A stretch of DNA of 64,000 nt from Dysidea avara (Eukaryota; Porifera; Demospongiae; Dictyoceratida; Dysideidae). Numbering within the stretch: the first letter of the stretch is position 1; every line of letters begins with the position of its first letter. The stretch lies in NCBI RefSeq assembly GCF_963678975.1, contig NC_089279.1:30902660-30966659 (forward strand), in the 5' to 3' direction. A model generated the notes under the pieces. The model was not told the origin of the DNA, made no database searches, and saw only the letters and a list, made by a program, of their open reading frames with translations. Positions 1-11,318 of this stretch are shown piece after piece. The translations under genes were made by a program, and so were the position numbers.

Positions 1-158
1 AAATCAGGCAAGCCAGGTATTTAAAGCCTTAGATAACATTTTGTACCCATGTACAGCATTATTATGTGTCAGTACTTTTATACCATCAACTTTGACTTGC
101 ATGATTATTTCAGATCCAATCATTGTATAGTAATATTCATATAATCATTATATAACAG

Positions 159-3100
159 GTACTGCTTATCGTTATTGTAATCCTTCTGGTGAATGGCAAC
201 TATCCATCGTCAGAGAATGTAGATCTTCTGAATATGTTGCTATAACACAACAGGTATGGAATAGTATGCACTGTAGGTCATGTACAATGTCACAATAATT
301 ATGTATGTTGTGCGTCTTTGTTAAGGTACAAACATTGAGTACAGCACAACCAGAACAAATTGCAGCAATTTCATCTGACATTGTGAACAATTTGGCTGCT
401 ATTACTAAACCAGTAGAGAGTACTTCAGCACTTCCTCTTGACCTTGGAGCTGTGGCAGATGTGTTGGATACTGTGTTAAGGTACTGTAACTAATGTATGT
501 ATTGGGTAAATTATTTGTTATTTATATATTTAATTAACTGAAGTATTGCTGACATCAGTGAAGTGGCTGATCAAGAGGAATATGTAAATGTAAGTGCCAA
601 ATTGTATGTACTGTTAAAGCATTGCCGCAAGTACTATGCAGAAAATAAAGCACAAAGTGTGTGGCCGAGATGCTATTATAGCATGTGGTGAAGCTGAGTT
701 CTGTATTAGCATTGTGACCCTTTCTTGTTGAAACGCAGTACATAAAATATACTAACATGATAACTAGCATTTACTATATATGGCTGTACACTTACATGTA
801 CTAACAGTACGCAAGTTATAGTGGGTTATCCAGCCTCCTTGTTGTGTACAACAAGCCTTTTCATTAATCCAATAATCTTCTGTTGACTTAGCTGCTAACA
901 TAACTGTGCAGTTTCAAAGGCTTTGAAAGGACTACTCAGCTACATTTTATGAAAAATGAAGTACACTTTTCTGCCATGCAAAGTCCTATAAGTTATGGAG
1001 TACATGTTGTAGCTTAATCGTTGTAGTGTAATTGTAGGTAAGATTAATAGATTCTATTTGTGAGTGAGTAGTCCACGACATCCCATAATAGTTTCATTGA
1101 AATATTATGACTGTATAAAGCTTAAACAACAATCCCTACTTTGGTTAGCCATGACTGAAGTAGGGATGTCTACTAGTATAGCTGCAGGTGTAGATGACCT
1201 CCCTTGTTTAACTGATTTTTATTTCTACAATCCCTACTTAATTATGCACTTTCTAATTTTTCCTTACACTCTTGTTTATACACACTTTGCTATATATCTA
1301 CAAATAAATTGTTCTATTTTAGCTTACCTATTCGGATATTCTGTAGATCACATGTAATTTGTTATCAATTCACTCCTTACAAATATACGCAAAACCCTTT
1401 CTCTTCAATGCATTATTTTATTTTTTTACTAAAATAGATATTCCCTGTCTCAGTGCAATAACACAGTTTATTAATTACCATACAGAATGTTCTAGATATA
1501 TACAACAATGTTCTGGACTCCTCCAATACACCGGGATGGATGGAACTACAAGAGGTAAACATTGCATATAAATCGTACGTGACTAGTTGTACCTTCTCCA
1601 TTAGGTCAATCGTACACAAAGTCAACTACTGTTACTAAATGCTGAACGACTTAGCGTTCAGTGGGCTAGTACACTAAATGTTTCAGAAAACAGGACTATG
1701 GCTACTGATAATATTGGTATGTACACAGATATTGTTGTTATGTATATCATAGGTGCTATTTGGTTCTCTAGTAATATCGGTTGCAGCTGTTGATGTCAAT
1801 AGTGACAAGCCACCATCAGATGTTATGTGGCCAACTCCAGATATGTTGGAAGAAGTAGAAATTTTTAAAGATTCTGCTTTATCAGCATTTGTTATGCTTC
1901 CAGAAAGTTTCATTCAACTAAGAGGAATGTCTTCAGGTGAGAACTATGTGCTATTGTAGTGTATTAAATACAATTTGAATGTTTGCAACCATTTCCTGGC
2001 AGCTATATCCTTCAACTACAGGTTTTTGAAGGCCGCACCATTTTTTTACAGCTTGGCTGTTTTAGCATGGATACTGTTTTCTTTCAGAAAATGGAGTGGC
2101 ATTAATTGCTAACACAGCATACAAGAACTTTGCTTCTATTTTGCCATTAAGTGTGAATATGTAAGTGTTGCAGTTCTCACAAGCATTTGTTCACCATATC
2201 GCTGTATTAGATCTAGTGATGATGACACAGTTATACGACCTGTTAGTTTAGTGCTGTCCAGTCAAGTTGATCCAATGGGAACACAAGTACCACTACCAGG
2301 GCCATCATTTGACACTGATCCTGTAGTTTTGATATTTGATTATTCTGCAGTATGAAAGTTATAGTGTACAATGAAGCCTGTCTATATCTGATCACCATTA
2401 ATTGGGCCAGAAGTTCTAATCTTATTGAATCATTGGGCAGGTCACTTTGTGTACAACTAACGCTTTTAGGGAACATTAATATTGCAATGGTCAATTCAGA
2501 TAGGTAGACAGGTTTCATACATTGTAATGGTAAACTTTACAAATCAATTTATATTCCTTAGACTGAGTTTGAAAACTATGATCAACTGAGATGCGGTTTC
2601 TGGGACTTGAATCTGGAGCAAGGAAGGTGAAACAAATCACTGACTTTGCTGTATGTAAATTTAACTTTACTTGTTTATTTCCTCATCTGTAGTGGTGTTC
2701 CACCCGGTGGCTGGTCCAGCACTGGACTAAGTGTTGAAACCTTTGATGACACAACCATCACTTGTACTAGTACACACTTAACTAGTTTTGCTGTGTTAGT
2801 GGATGTGTCTGGAGCTTCTCAGGTTTATTATTCATAGATGTTGGTCAGGTGTGAATGGTTTTAACTTTACTACACAGAGAGTACCTGAAGCACAAAGGAA
2901 GGCATTATCTATTGTTTCTTACATTGGATGTGCCGTATCTCTGCTCTGCCTCATAGCAGCTGCTATCTTATTTATAATTTACAGGTTAGTTGGATGGCTA
3001 TGATTATATGATCGCAACAGTTTCATTTTGTGATTTACAGGAACTCACTTCTAAAAGGAATGCACAACTTCATCCATCTTAATCTCACAATTGCTTTGGC

Positions 3101-6100
3101 GCTAGCTCTCCTAGTGTTTGTAGCTGGTATTGAAACTGCCGCAAAGCATGAGGTAAACATTACACTGCATTGGCAGACTTTTAAAAGGGGGTTTCACTAT
3201 AAAGCATGTGATAGGTGCAGTCACAGCTGTGTAGTCTAAACACTCCTCAGAAATGTTTTTCTTCAGTTAATTATAAAACCATTTAGGCCTTTGAAAAAGC
3301 AGGTGAAGTCTTTAATTAAAAACAGCTGTATTAGCTTAAAATCAAACACATGGTAAGTATTTTAAGGTGCTTCACATAATGAGGTGCTGAAGTAGCAGTT
3401 TTAAGTGACTGCTATAAAGAAAGACAAAATAAGTGATTTTTTAGTGAGTATATACTCCTGTACTTCTTTAAGTGATAAACTGATTTTGGTTCTACCTAAT
3501 TTGAAATATTTCAATTAGAAGTTCAATATGTGTTATCAAGAGTCTTCCACAAGGAAATTGAACTCTTAAAACCCTTCCCCCTGAATCTGCCACTGTATTT
3601 GTGTGATAAATAAATGTACACATTAGATAACCTCTTTACAGATTAGTTGCACAATTGTGGCAGCTCTACTACACTACTTCTTCACCTGTGTGTTCATGTG
3701 GATGTTGTGTGAGGGTATCATGCTTTATGTACTACTGGTCAAAGTATTCAATGCTGGACTGGGACAGAAAAAGTGGTTCTACCTTGCTTTGGGATGGGGT
3801 AAGGAAATGTAATCAAAAACCAGTAACTTCTTGCAACCTGTCATGGAGATGCCGGTAAAATAAGTACATTTGACCATTCAGCACACCATTACATATTGAA
3901 CTAACACTCATTATGTGATTAATAGATGTTTTCTTGATCTTCATAGCTACTGTATATACCAGGCCTGCAAAAACAGGGCAAATGGGCACATAAAATTTGC
4001 CTACTTTTTGAAACTTATGTCGTCACACTATAGCCACACAATTTCAACACTTATTAAATGCTTAGTTGACTTTATAATACAGGTTACGGAATCCAGATAT
4101 TTTATCCTAGCATCAAGTTATAACTTGCTATGTGACAGGATGTAGTTTGTGCCCACATGCCCTATTTTCGCAGGCCTAGTCATATACTGTATGCTGAGTT
4201 GACCAAGGTAGCATGCCATTTTCATGTTTATAACTATCCTACAGGAACACCGCTTCCTGTTGTAGCCATTGCTGTTGGTATAGCTCATGATCAGTATGGC
4301 ACTAATGACTAGTGAGTTGACCCTGTTAGCTGATGTGTATTGTCATGTACTATGTAGAGCACAATGTTGCTTATACACTAGTCTAGCTGTAGTAGAACAC
4401 ATGTACTTTAATTGCTTTGTAGCTGTTGGATATCTATTGAAAAAGGAGCTATTTGGGCTTTCGTAGCTCCAATGTTGGTGATCATATTGGTAAGCAAATT
4501 AGCAATGTTTCTGTGAGTTTTACCATTGTCTTTGTTAGGTTAATGTGGTGTTTTTGTGCCTGGCAATAAGGACTGTGTATAAAAGCAAGGCAAATAGTCT
4601 TTCTACAGAAGACACAACAAATGTTGAAGTTGTGAAGTTAGCACATTCCTAAAACATAAAAGACAATAATATTACGTATGTTACTTTTCAGAACTGTACT
4701 AAGGGCTACACTAGTATTACTACCACTACTTGGCATAACTTGGGTATTTGGTATTCTGGCAGTCAATGAGGAATCTATTGTGTTTGCATGGATATTCACC
4801 GTACTGAATTCTTTACAGGTATGTTTGCGTAGGCATTACAAGTTTTAATGTTATTTTTTCCTTCCATAGGGCGTATTTATATTTGTACTCCATGTGCTAA
4901 GGAATGGAAAAGCAAGTTATTTAAATTACAATAGTACTGCTAAAGTCACCTCATTTTTGTTTACAGATTAAAGACAAAATAAAGTCCTACTTTGGAAAAA
5001 GATCTAAGTACACTATAAGCTCGGTATGTTGACATGAAATGTAGCAAACTAGTACATGCGGTATTAATACAATGTGGGTATAGAAAAAATGTGATGTTCA
5101 TGTATGCATAGTTCCATGCTCTCTTCTCCGGATTCCAGAGTTATAGTTGACTGCCAGGTGGGGCAAGGCCATACACCAAAATTTAATTTGATATGGACAG
5201 CCAGTATTTCCTTATTTCTTTTGTTGTGATATAACTACAGTGGAATGGAATCAGTACAATGAATCTGGTCCCAATTATATTAGTGTACATGTTTTTATGC
5301 CATCATGAAATCAGGACACCATTCTGTTACGGACATGTCAATCTGTCCAAAATATAAGGGTGCAACTGCATTCATTTATAAGGCTAGAATTTGTGCTACA
5401 ATGACTGATTTGTACTTCATTGCAGGCTGCCACTAGTACTACCACTAGAGATGGAACATTAAAATCTAAAAAAGGTATATATAGTTATGCAAGTGCACCA
5501 TTTCAATATATCAACATGAAGACTTTTATATAACATTTGCATTGTCATTTTTATGTTTGTCAAACGATAACGCATATTTTCTTTAATAATTCATTAGCTT
5601 CTTCTATGAAAGCCAAGGCCAGTACAGATGTGGAGCTTGGTTCGATTAGCAAGCATTCTCTAGATGATAGCAAAGTGGAATCAATTGTCTGTACCAACCC
5701 CCTTGCTAATGTTGCTGGTACGTATACGTAGTAGATTGTTCACATGTTAAAGATCACGTACATTGAGCTGTGCTTCATAAAGTGGTGGCCGATCAGAGGT
5801 ATAAGCATTTAAAATGCAAAGTACATCCAGCCAAAATGATTCATTAGTTACATCTTTTTACATTATATTGAATGGCTGCCCTGCATATTAAGGGCCAGAG
5901 CTTTGCAATAAGAAGCAGTTTGTTATCCTTTTATTAAACTTATTAAAGGAGCACCCTTAAAGTAAGTAGATTAACAGAGCCACCTAGTTCATGCTTTTGC
6001 ATGAAACTTTGGTAGAATGAAAAAATCTATGGTCTAGAACAGTAGCTCTGAAGTTTATACCACTTCTTGCAGCAGGTTATTTTGTATACAAGTGATGAAA

Positions 6101-6610
6101 GAGACATCTTTTATTGTTTTAGTAGTATGCACTGGGCATCATGTGCAGTCAATGATGGTCCTTTTGCAACTCTTGAAATCTGCTAGCATCAATACTTAAA
6201 ATTAATGGTGTTCACTGCACCCTGTATAAGAATGCATTCCAAGTATAGAGAATGTCTGTAACACATTCATAATTACATTTAAGTGATGCAGAGAGAATTT
6301 TCATGTGTTCCTATAATATAGGCCATGTAGGATTGCCCACAGCTATATAAAGCAGCACATGTATATTGCAAGAAACCGTGTATTTGGTTAGATGTGCTGG
6401 CAATGGAGCTTTAAAATTATGATCCATGTTTGAATTTACCATGTGATCATTACCTTAAGTATTTGATTTCTCTGAACACAGTACAATATAAAGAAATTTA
6501 TATAAATAGTATTAAATATATACAGTGATATCATTAATGGTAAACTAATTACTAGTGTATTCTTTATTACCTTAGAAGAAGAATATGAAAACAAAGACAG
6601 CTCCAATTAA
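159..6610 (+). CDS. Adhesion G-protein-coupled receptor (HormR-GAIN/GPS-7TM), 5' part outside window
   Basis: Exons read from splice sites and continuous frame: 159-253, 326-480, 544-589, 1486-1554, 1605-1716, 1772-1936, 2088-2160, 2211-2349, 2562-2626, 2693-2822, 2878-2984, 3041-3152, 3642-3798, 4245-4311, 4433-4489, 4539-4636, 4692-4818, 4870-4911, 4967-5023, 5426-5474, 5598-5717, 6576-6610 (TAA). The first exon (AYRYCNPSGEW...C) resembles a hormone-receptor domain. Exons 326-2349 resemble a GAIN domain (NVLDSSNTPGW, VISVAAVDV). Exons 2562-2822 give the GPS with an HLTSFAVL autoproteolysis site. TM1 is in 2878-2984, TM2 in 3041-3152, TM3 in 3642-3798 (HYFFTCVFMWMLCEG), TM4 in 3642-4311, CWI (extracellular loop 2) and TM5 in 4433-4489, TM6 in 4692-4818 and TM7 in 4870-4911. 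The cytoplasmic tail ends EEEYENKDSSN. This is a plasma-membrane receptor presumably self-cleaved at H-L/T. Ligand unknown. Bases 1-16 may be the end of an earlier exon (donor GTATTT), not proven. Confidence 0.88.
2031..2064 (+). repeat. Solo arm of the element-A palindrome inside a GPCR intron
   Basis: GGCCGCAC followed by TTTTTTTACAGCTTGGCTG matches the outer arm of the palindromes at 11275-11318, 20048-20088 and 40811-40851. Only about 35 bp remain, in the intron between exons 1772-1936 and 2088-2160. Confidence 0.6.
2562..2822 (+). other. GPS autoproteolysis motif of the adhesion GPCR (two exons)
   Basis: Exon 2562-2626 carries the first Cys and Trp (LRCGFWDL). Exon 2693-2822 carries GGWSSTGL and TCTSTHLTSFAVLVDV. 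The H-L/T cleavage tripeptide is intact and the following TSFAVLV matches the tethered-agonist start usual in the family. Compared with the usual C..W..W....GC...C.CxHLT pattern, the second Cys is Leu (GL) and the fourth is Ser (CTS). One of the two usual disulfides is therefore probably absent while the cleavage site is kept. Confidence 0.85.
5718..6575 (+). other. Large last intron of the adhesion GPCR gene
   Basis: The donor GTACGT at 5718 and the acceptor CTTAG at 6571-6575 join a phase-1 codon (GCTG / AAGAAG). At about 0.86 kb this is far longer than most introns of the gene. I see no coding exon or recognisable repeat in it. Confidence 0.6.
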
Positions 6611-6899
6611 ACTACATAAATAATTTTATAATTGTGTTTAGTTTATATATAATTAGCTGATAATTATATTGTTTATTTTTAATTTGAAGAATTCTGTGCA
6701 CATGATACAATTGTTTCATGGCATACTATGCTATACCTCTGTCTCTTATTGGTATACAAGCACATATTATAATGTGTTAGATACAGTAAAACAGTCACTG
6801 CGTCTTGATTGTAAATGATCAATGTGTATGCATAATCTTCTGGAGAAGAAATTTCTACCTGCAGATTGTAAGTTAGCAAGCATTGTTTTCACTAATTAT

Positions 6900-7141
6900 T
6901 ATGCTGAATTCTTATAATTGGAGACCTCTTCTTTACAAAGGCCACATTATGATTAAAGTACTTGGTAAAGGCAGAGCCTGTATACCAGAAGACCTTATAA
7001 AGGTCTAAGACGTTTATATTAACTTCACTAAGTATGTGAGAAAGAAGAAAAAATCCATGACTATACCTGGGCGGCCTTGAACCTGCAGCCATCCAATTAA
7101 TGCTCGAACGCTTACAGGAGTCTGCCAGGCGGTCAGGACAT
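6900..7141 (-). mobile_element. tRNA-derived SINE (minus orientation)
   Basis: On the minus strand an A-box-like TGGCAGACTCC (7117-7127) is followed 33 nt later by a B-box GGTTCAAGGCC (7073-7083; consensus GGTTCGANNCC). That is the spacing of a tRNA-type RNA polymerase III promoter. The sequence downstream is unrelated to tRNA, which is the SINE layout. The 3' boundary near 6900 is a guess. The interval 6611-6899 between the GPCR stop and this element shows nothing I can identify. Confidence 0.5.
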
Positions 7142-7227
7142 TTTCTTACTATTTTCAATTATAATAGTTGATTTAGATGAACTTTCCTTTCTGTAACAGA
7201 AATTTTAAAACTGAACATATATATATA

Positions 7228-8044
7228 TCAAGACACACGATAGTGTGTCGTGCGGCCCAAGAAGCCGGCGCGCCACACCGTGAGTATATTAACAGGAAGA
7301 AAGAAAACGCAATTTTCACACCTATGTAGCTCTGCGATTCCTTATCCGATTGGAACCAAATTTGCACGAGACGTGTCGCCCAGTTAGGGGAGTCTACATA
7401 CCAAATTTGAAGAAAATCGCTCCAGCCATTTCCGAGGTACGAGCGAACAAAAGTTCGTTTTAATTTCTTCGTTTTTTCTTCTTCATCTTCATTTCATTTC
7501 ACACACTTCGCAAAATTCGCCATAAAACACGAATGCGTACTCGGATTGGGCTGAAATTTGGCACACTTAAAGGGCTCATTAAGGCGGATCTCCGTACCAA
7601 CTTTGGTAGGAGTCCGATGAACATTCACGGAGTTATGACCGATTATTTGCGTAAAATAAGGTCGAAGGTCTGTCACGCCTACAGGGTAAACGCCTTAGAA
7701 GAATCAGTTGAAAATTGATATGTAGATGGAGCAACCATCGTAGGAGTGCATTTTTGTGGTTTGAAAGGAATCGGGATAAAGACCATGGAGATATGACACA
7801 AAACCCAACCTGTGTCAAAATTACGCGATCGATTTTTATGAATAAAAAAAACTATTAGTTTTCGTGTCTACCAGGCAAACCGCTTAGAGCAACGAGCTGA
7901 AAATCAGTATGTAGCTGGAATAATCATCATAGAAAGTTCTTGCAGTAGTACAGAAGAATCGGATTACAAATCACTGAGTTATGATTCGAAAGGCAACTAC
8001 GTGCAACAAATGCGAGATCGAGATACTCTAATAGAACAGTCACC
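7228..8044 (-). repeat. Terminal domain of element A copy 1
   Basis: Holds the terminal hairpin (7230-7249), the GCCGGCGCGCC motif (7262-7272) and a series of diverged 'paragraph' repeats at about 7310-7440, 7500-7690, 7690-7855 and 7860-8040. Phrases such as AAATTTGGCAC, AGTTATGA, GAAAATC and GGTTTGAAAG recur. It ends on the array side with ACTCTAATAGAACAGTC (8027-8043). The corresponding domains are 22276-23153 and 44441-45306. Confidence 0.75.
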
Positions 8045-10870
8045 CTAATAAAGCATTCAGCTGCATGTATAATTTACTCAGTTATATTACATTGCAAGTT
8101 ATTCTGTAGGGAATTCAGCTACAAACAAGTCTCCCTGTAGTCAGATCAGCTAGAAGAAGGTACCTAATAGAGAGTTCAGCTACAAAGAAGCCATCATGTA
8201 GAGAGTTCAGCTCAAATAAATCACCCTGTAGAGAATTCAGCTACAAACAAATTGCCCTGTAGAGAGATCAGCTAGAAGAAGTTACCTTGTAGAGAGTTCA
8301 GTTACAAAGAAACAATCATGCAAAGAGTTTAGCTGCAAACAAATCACCCAGTAGAAAGTTCCGCTATGAACAGATCACACTATAGAGAGTTCAGTTAGAA
8401 ACAAGTCATCCTGTTGATAGATCAGCTAGAAGAAGTCACTTTGTAGAGAGTTCAGCTACAAAGAAACCACCATGTAAGAGAGTTCAGCTGCAAACAAATC
8501 ACCTGTAGATAGTTCAGCTAGGAACAAGTCACCCTGTACAGAGATCAGCTAGAAACAAGTCATCCTGTAGAGAGTTCAGCTAGAAGAAGTTACATTGTAG
8601 AGAGTTCGGTTACAAAGAAACTACCATGTAGAGAGTTCAGCTGCAAACAAATCACCCTGTAGAGGGTTCAGCTACAAACAAGTCACCCTCTAGAGAGTTC
8701 AGCTAGAAGAAGTTACATTGTAGAGAGATCAGCTAGAAACAAGTCACCCTGTAGAGAGTTCAGTTAGTAGAAGAAGTTACATTGTAGAGAGTTCAGCTAC
8801 AAAGAAACTACCATGTACAGAGTTCAAATTGCCCTGTAGAGAATTCAGCTACAAACAAATCAGCCTGTAGAAAGATCATCTAGAAGAAGTTACCTTGTAG
8901 AGAGTTCAGCTACAAACAAATCACCCTGTAGAGAGTTCAGCTACAAACAAGTCATCCTGTAGAGAGTTCAGCTAGAAGAAGTTACATTGTAGAAAGTTCA
9001 GCTACAAAGAAACTACCATGTACAGAGTTCAACTGCAAACAAATTTCCCTGTAGAGAATTCAGCTACAGACAAATCACCTTGTAGAAAGATCAGCTAGAA
9101 GAAGTTACCTTGTAGAGAGTTCAGCTACAAACAAATCACCCTGTAGAGAGATCAGCTAGAAACAAGTCATCATGTAGAGAGTTCAGCTAGAAGAAGTTAC
9201 ATTGTAGAAAGTTCAGCTACAAAGAAACTACCATGTAGAGAGTTCAGCAGCAAACAAATTTCCCTGTAGAGAATTCAGCTACAGACAAATCACCTTGTAG
9301 AAAGATCAGCTAGAAGAAGTTACCTTGTAGAGAGTTCAGCTACAAACAAATCACCCTGTAGAGAGTTCAGCTACAAACAAGTCATCCTGTAGAGAGTTCA
9401 GCTAGAAGAAGTTACATTGTAGAAAGTTCAGCTACAAAGAAACTACCATGTACAGAGTTCAACTGCAAACAAATTTCCCTGTAGAGAATTCAGCTACAGA
9501 CAAATCACCTTGTAGAAAGATCAGCTAGAAGAAGTTACCTTGTAGAGAGTTCAGCTACAAACAAATCACCCTGTAGAGAGATCAGCTAGAAACAAGTCAT
9601 CATGTAGAGAGTTCAGCTAGAAGAAGTTACATTGTAGAAAGTTCAGCTACAAAGAAACTACCATGTAGAGAGTTCAGCAGCAAACAAATTTCCCTGTAGA
9701 GAATTCAGCTACAGACAAATCACCTTGTAGAAAGATCAGCTAGAAGAAGTTACCTTGTAGAGAGTTCAGCTACAAACAAATCACCCTGTAGAGAGGTCAG
9801 CTAGAAACAAGTCACCCTGTAGAGAGATCAGCTAGAAGAAGTTACATTGTAGAGAGTTCAGCTACAAAGAAACTACCATGTAGAGAGTTCAGCTGCAAAC
9901 AAATTTCCCTGTAGAGACAAACAAATTTCCCTGTAGAGACAAACAAGTCACCCTGTAGAAAGATCGGCTAGAAGACATTACCTTGTAGAGAGTTCAGCTA
10001 CAAACAAATCACCCTGTAGAGAGTTCAGCTACAAACAAATCACCCTGTAGAGAGTTCAGCTACAAACAAGTCACCCTGTAGAGAGATCAGCTAGAAACAA
10101 GTCACCGGTAGAGAGTTCAGCTAGAAGAAGTTACATTGTAGAGAGTTCAGCTACAAAGAAACTACCATGTAGAGAGTTCAGCAGCAAACAAATTGCCCTG
10201 TAGAGAATTCAGCTACAGACAAATCACCTTGTAGAAAGATCAGCTAGAAGAAGTTACCTTGTAGAGAGTTCAGCTACAAACAAATCACCCTGTAGAGGGT
10301 TCAGCTACAAACAAGTCACCCTGTAGAGAGTTCAGCTAGAAGAAGTTACATTGTAGAGAGATCAGCTAGAAACAAGTCACCCTGTAGAGAGTTCAGCTAG
10401 AAGAAGTTACATTATAGAGAGTTCAGCTACAAAGAAACTACCATGTACAGAGTTCAACTGCAAACAAATTTCCCTGTAGACAATTCAGTTACAAACAAAT
10501 CACCCTGTAGAAAGTTCAGCTAGAAGAAGTTACCTTGTAGAGAGTTCAGCTACAAACAAATCACCCTGTAGAGAGTTCAGCTAGAAACAAGTCACCCTGT
10601 AGAGAGTTCAGCTAGAAGAAGTTACATTGTAGAGAGTTCAGCTACAAAGAAACTACCATGTAGAGAGTTCAGCAGCAAACAAATTGCCCTGTAGAGAATT
10701 CAGCTACAGACAAATCACCTTGTAGAAAGATCAGCTAGAAGAAGTTACCTTGTAGAGAGTTCAGCTACAAACAAATCACCCTGTAGAGAGTTCAGCTACA
10801 AACAAGTCATCCGGTAGAGAGATCAGCCAGAAGGATCACCTTGCAGAGAGGTTAGCTACAAAGAAATCAC
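8045..10870 (-). repeat. Satellite array of element A copy 1 (~31-bp units)
   Basis: About 90 units of 30-31 bp built on GTAGAGAGTTCAGCTA followed by variant tails (CAAACAAATCACCCT, GAAACAAGTCACCCT, GAAGAAGTTACATT, CAAAGAAACTACCAT). Variants follow a fixed order, giving higher-order units. A marker variant CAAACAAATTTCCCT recurs at 9036, 9251, 9466 and 9681, a 215-bp step, and alternating details double this to 430 bp. Confidence 0.95.
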
Positions 10871-10992
10871 CCTGCTTCATCTTTTCTTCTTCCTGTAGTA
10901 AAGAAAAAATGACAGGTTAAAAAGCCCTAAAGCCGGCCATAGGCTGGCTTTATGGCCGGCTTTGGGGTATACAAATACAAAAAGAAGTGAAA

Positions 10993-11318
10993 TCTAATCC
11001 AAAACAGCCAAGCTGTAAAAAAAGAGTGCGGCCCTGAGAAAGGCTATGGTGAAAAAAGATGTGAAATCCAAGGTGGCGGCCAAGAAATGGCTGTGATGGT
11101 AGATTAATGGTAAAAATTTTAATAACAACAATTCAGGTGAATTTGGTGCCGCTTGGTCTTGGCACAAAATTCACCTGAATTGTCGTTATTAAAATTTTTA
11201 CCATTAACCTACTATCACAGCCATTTCTTGGCCGCCACCTTGGATTTCACATCTTTTTTCACCATAGCCTTTCTCAGGGCCGCACTCTTTTTTTACAGCT
11301 TGGCTGTTTTGGATTAGA
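10993..11318. repeat. Long palindrome, copy 1 (end of element A)
   Basis: Starts TCTAATCCAAAACAGCCAAG and ends with its reverse complement. Arms of about 155 bp meet near 11156 with a short unpaired centre. The two arms are nearly identical, so the transcript would fold into a long double-stranded hairpin. The same palindrome recurs at 19770-20088 and 40533-40851. Confidence 0.92.

Larger units (their letters stand above)
7228..11318 (-). mobile_element. Composite element A, copy 1 (inverted)
   Basis: Read on the minus strand the order is: palindrome (11318-10993), linker with a CCGGC hairpin (10992-10871), satellite array (10870-8045), terminal domain (8044-7228) ending in a GACACAC-TATC-GTGTGTC hairpin followed by TTGA. 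Copies 2 and 3 have the same order. There is no transposase, helicase or RT frame, so it is non-autonomous. The inserted block is flanked by (TA)n. The duplicate locus at 60237-60290 lacks it. Its design (TC start, central tandem repeats, 3' hairpin) resembles Helitron/HINE-type elements, but the end is CTTG-AT rather than CTRR, so that class is only a suggestion. Confidence 0.72.

Noticed and set aside
1064..1357. 97-codon frame in the GPCR region
   Set aside because: Lies within the intron between exons 544-589 and 1486-1554 and crosses a short inverted repeat; no domain.
3915..4145. 76-codon frame between TM3 and TM4 exons
   Set aside because: Intronic; the receptor frame runs directly from 3798 to 4245.
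7070..7130. tRNA gene on the minus strand, and another at 25584-25660
   Set aside because: A- and B-box spacing fits, but the cloverleaf stems do not close and a long unrelated tail follows; better read as SINE heads.
8045..10870. Possible CRISPR array (regular ~31-bp repeats)
   Set aside because: Units are directly adjacent without unique spacers, there are no cas genes, and the context is eukaryotic.
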